From Parus major (lineage: Eukaryota; Chordata; Aves; Passeriformes; Paridae), in the NCBI RefSeq assembly GCF_001522545.3, contig NC_031773.1, forward strand, positions 42,267,494-42,331,493: 64,000 nucleotides of DNA, given 5' to 3'. How positions within the stretch are numbered: position 1 is the first letter of the stretch; every line of letters starts with the position of its first letter. The notes below the pieces were generated by a model. The model saw nothing but the letters and a program-made list of their open reading frames with translations. It ran no database searches and had not been told where the DNA came from. Below are positions 62,157 through 64,000 of this stretch, one piece after another. A program made the position numbers and the translations under genes.

Positions 62157-64000
62157 GGCTCTCTGTTTCAGAGTTAGACACAGAGTCCACAGCTCACCCT
62201 CTTTATCTCTCTTCTACACTGATCATCAGAATCCCCAGTCCTCTGGTCAAACAGCGTGATGTTCGTTGTTCCTCCTTCATTACTAAAGAGCAGGTTTTGC
62301 TCTCTTCTGTTCAGACTGACACCAGGTATCCAATGTGCTCCTGCAATCAAGCAATTTGTATGAAGATTTTTTGGATTTCTGAGGGCCCACTGCTCTGCTG
62401 CTTAAAATGTAGAGATGAATTAAAATTAGGAGACTAAAGGCAGGTTGGGATACTAGATGCCAAGGTTTCATGTCTCTCCTTTCAGGCCAATGATGCAAAG
62501 AGACACAGCAAAGTAGTGCATTGGAATGAGCACCCAGAGGCTTTTGGGCAGATGTTAAAAGACTCATTATTGCTTTGTATGAGTACATGCATTCAGTGAT
62601 GACATCTGGCACTAAGAGTTGATAAAAAGCCACCAAAGCAGCTCATGACAGCACTTTCATGCATGGCTCTGACAGCTGCTTTAGATTCAACACTATGTCT
62701 CCCATGTGGAAGTGGAAAACCCAGGTTAAATACAGAATTAGCAGATAATGAAGATAGGACATGATGGTAGAATCTCTCCCACTAGCTGTGTTTTCCCTCA
62801 TCAGCAAAGCTGAGCAGTAATATTCCTGTCACAGTGCAGAATAATTGGAAAGTGAGATGATCAGTTGTTAATTTCATAGCCTCTCTAGCTGCTATAAAAG
62901 TGCATCTTTGTCATAATCCATTCATAAGACATTTCTCATTGTGCTACCACCACCAAATTCTTATGCCACTGTACCTCCCCTCGTGGAATTAAAATCAGCA
63001 GCACAGGATGTCTGAGTAACTGAGCATGGAAAAACATCAGTAGCAGGGATAATGCCATACTGTCACAAACCATGAATTACCCACCATGAATAGCTCCTAC
63101 CAGAAGAAAAATCTAATTTATAACTCTTATCAGTCTTAGTTATAAAGACTAACAAATGAAAGAAGACTTCCTTCAATTTTTCTGGAATCTTGCTCTTGAT
63201 GAAGATTTTAAATTCAGTTACTAATCACTTGACAGGTTTTTCTTTAGATCTATTCAGCATTCATTTACTACTTAAAGACTATCTGATACTGACAGAAACA
63301 AAGATTTTGGTAAATAATTTAAAACTAAGAATCTTTTCTCTAAATTTAGTGCACACTGTGTTCTATTGCTCATCATGGTGGACATTTATTTGATGAACAA
63401 AAATTGCAATATAGTAGGAATTTATTTCAACATAAAATGCCTACTATAACATTATTAATATAAGACTATTTTTGAACAGTTAGGCAGATGGAACAGGCAA
63501 AGTGTTCTGAAAATAATGATGACTTCAGAGTGTGACACCAACTCTGTGCAGCTCATAGCAGTATATGGTTACACCAGACATCTATTTTGCATGGATAGGT
63601 CTCATGCTAGGCAAGAGTGTGTTACATGATGGATCCACATTGAATGGTGTCAGTGGAATGGAAGCTGATTTTGGCTTCTTCACTGTTACAGGAAACTGCT
63701 CAGCTGACCAGAAATATGCAGTATGTGAAAACCAATCCCCCACAGAGGATGTTCAAAGAAAAATCATTTTCTGGTTAACAAGTGTAAGTACACTGATAAG
63801 GGCCCAAACTTGTATCCCATTGGACAGTAAACATTCCTCATTAATCCCAGCATTCACATTCGGTCATATTAACCAGCTGCATCAACAGGTAAGCAAGATA
63901 ACTCCAAGACAGAGACTAGAAATATGCTTAAAGATAGAGAAGTTTAAATCAAGGTCTGGGGACTTGGTCTCAGCTCTAATTCCTCTTCTACCGCTGAAAG
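62157..64000. other. Intergenic, right end of the window
   Basis: AT-rich sequence after the solo LTR. I see no exon, internal retroviral sequence or named repeat up to the right edge. Confidence 0.65.

Overview
The window is vertebrate nuclear DNA from a bird, most likely a passerine. Evidence: short CR1 retrotransposon 3' ends with the avian consensus style, a tRNA-Ile-headed SINE with a CR1 tail (the TguSINE1 type known from songbirds), a solo retroviral LTR with the compact TATA/AATAAA layout seen in avian elements, one CpG island in otherwise AT-rich sequence, and no dense coding. Species and chromosome cannot be fixed from the sequence.

Only one protein-coding gene is supported. It is the 5' end of EEA1 (early endosome antigen 1, a Rab5/PI3P effector) on the minus strand. 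Coding exon 1 (8487-8510, MFRRILQR) lies in a CpG-island promoter (about 7565-9150). Coding exon 2 (534-626, 31 codons) follows a 7.86-kb phase-0 intron. The rest of the gene (zinc finger, coiled coil, FYVE domain) lies beyond the left edge. Together the two exons encode the first 39 residues, about 32 of 39 identical to human EEA1 as I recall it.

Region by region: 1-533 is the start of intron 2; 534-626 is exon 2; 627-8486 is intron 1, carrying a decayed CR1 at about 2385-3176 in opposite orientation to the gene; 8487-9150 is exon 1, 5' UTR and promoter, with GC boxes and a strong G-quadruplex motif. From about 9150 to 64000 I find no gene. This 55 kb is the upstream flank of EEA1, consistent with the large gap between EEA1 and NUDT4 known in other amniotes. 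It holds three more CR1 fragments, one tRNA-derived SINE, one solo LTR, strand-biased G/T-rich tracts, CA microsatellites, a polypyrimidine tract, several short perfect tandem duplications and a perfect 28-bp palindrome. Most longer open frames in the window are chance frames in GC-rich or repeat sequence.

No previously undescribed coding system was found. The items most worth a second look are the 28-bp palindrome, the LTR with its anomalous ends, the SINE, the promoter G4 with the long open frame upstream of the EEA1 start, and a few possible regulatory stretches in the flank.
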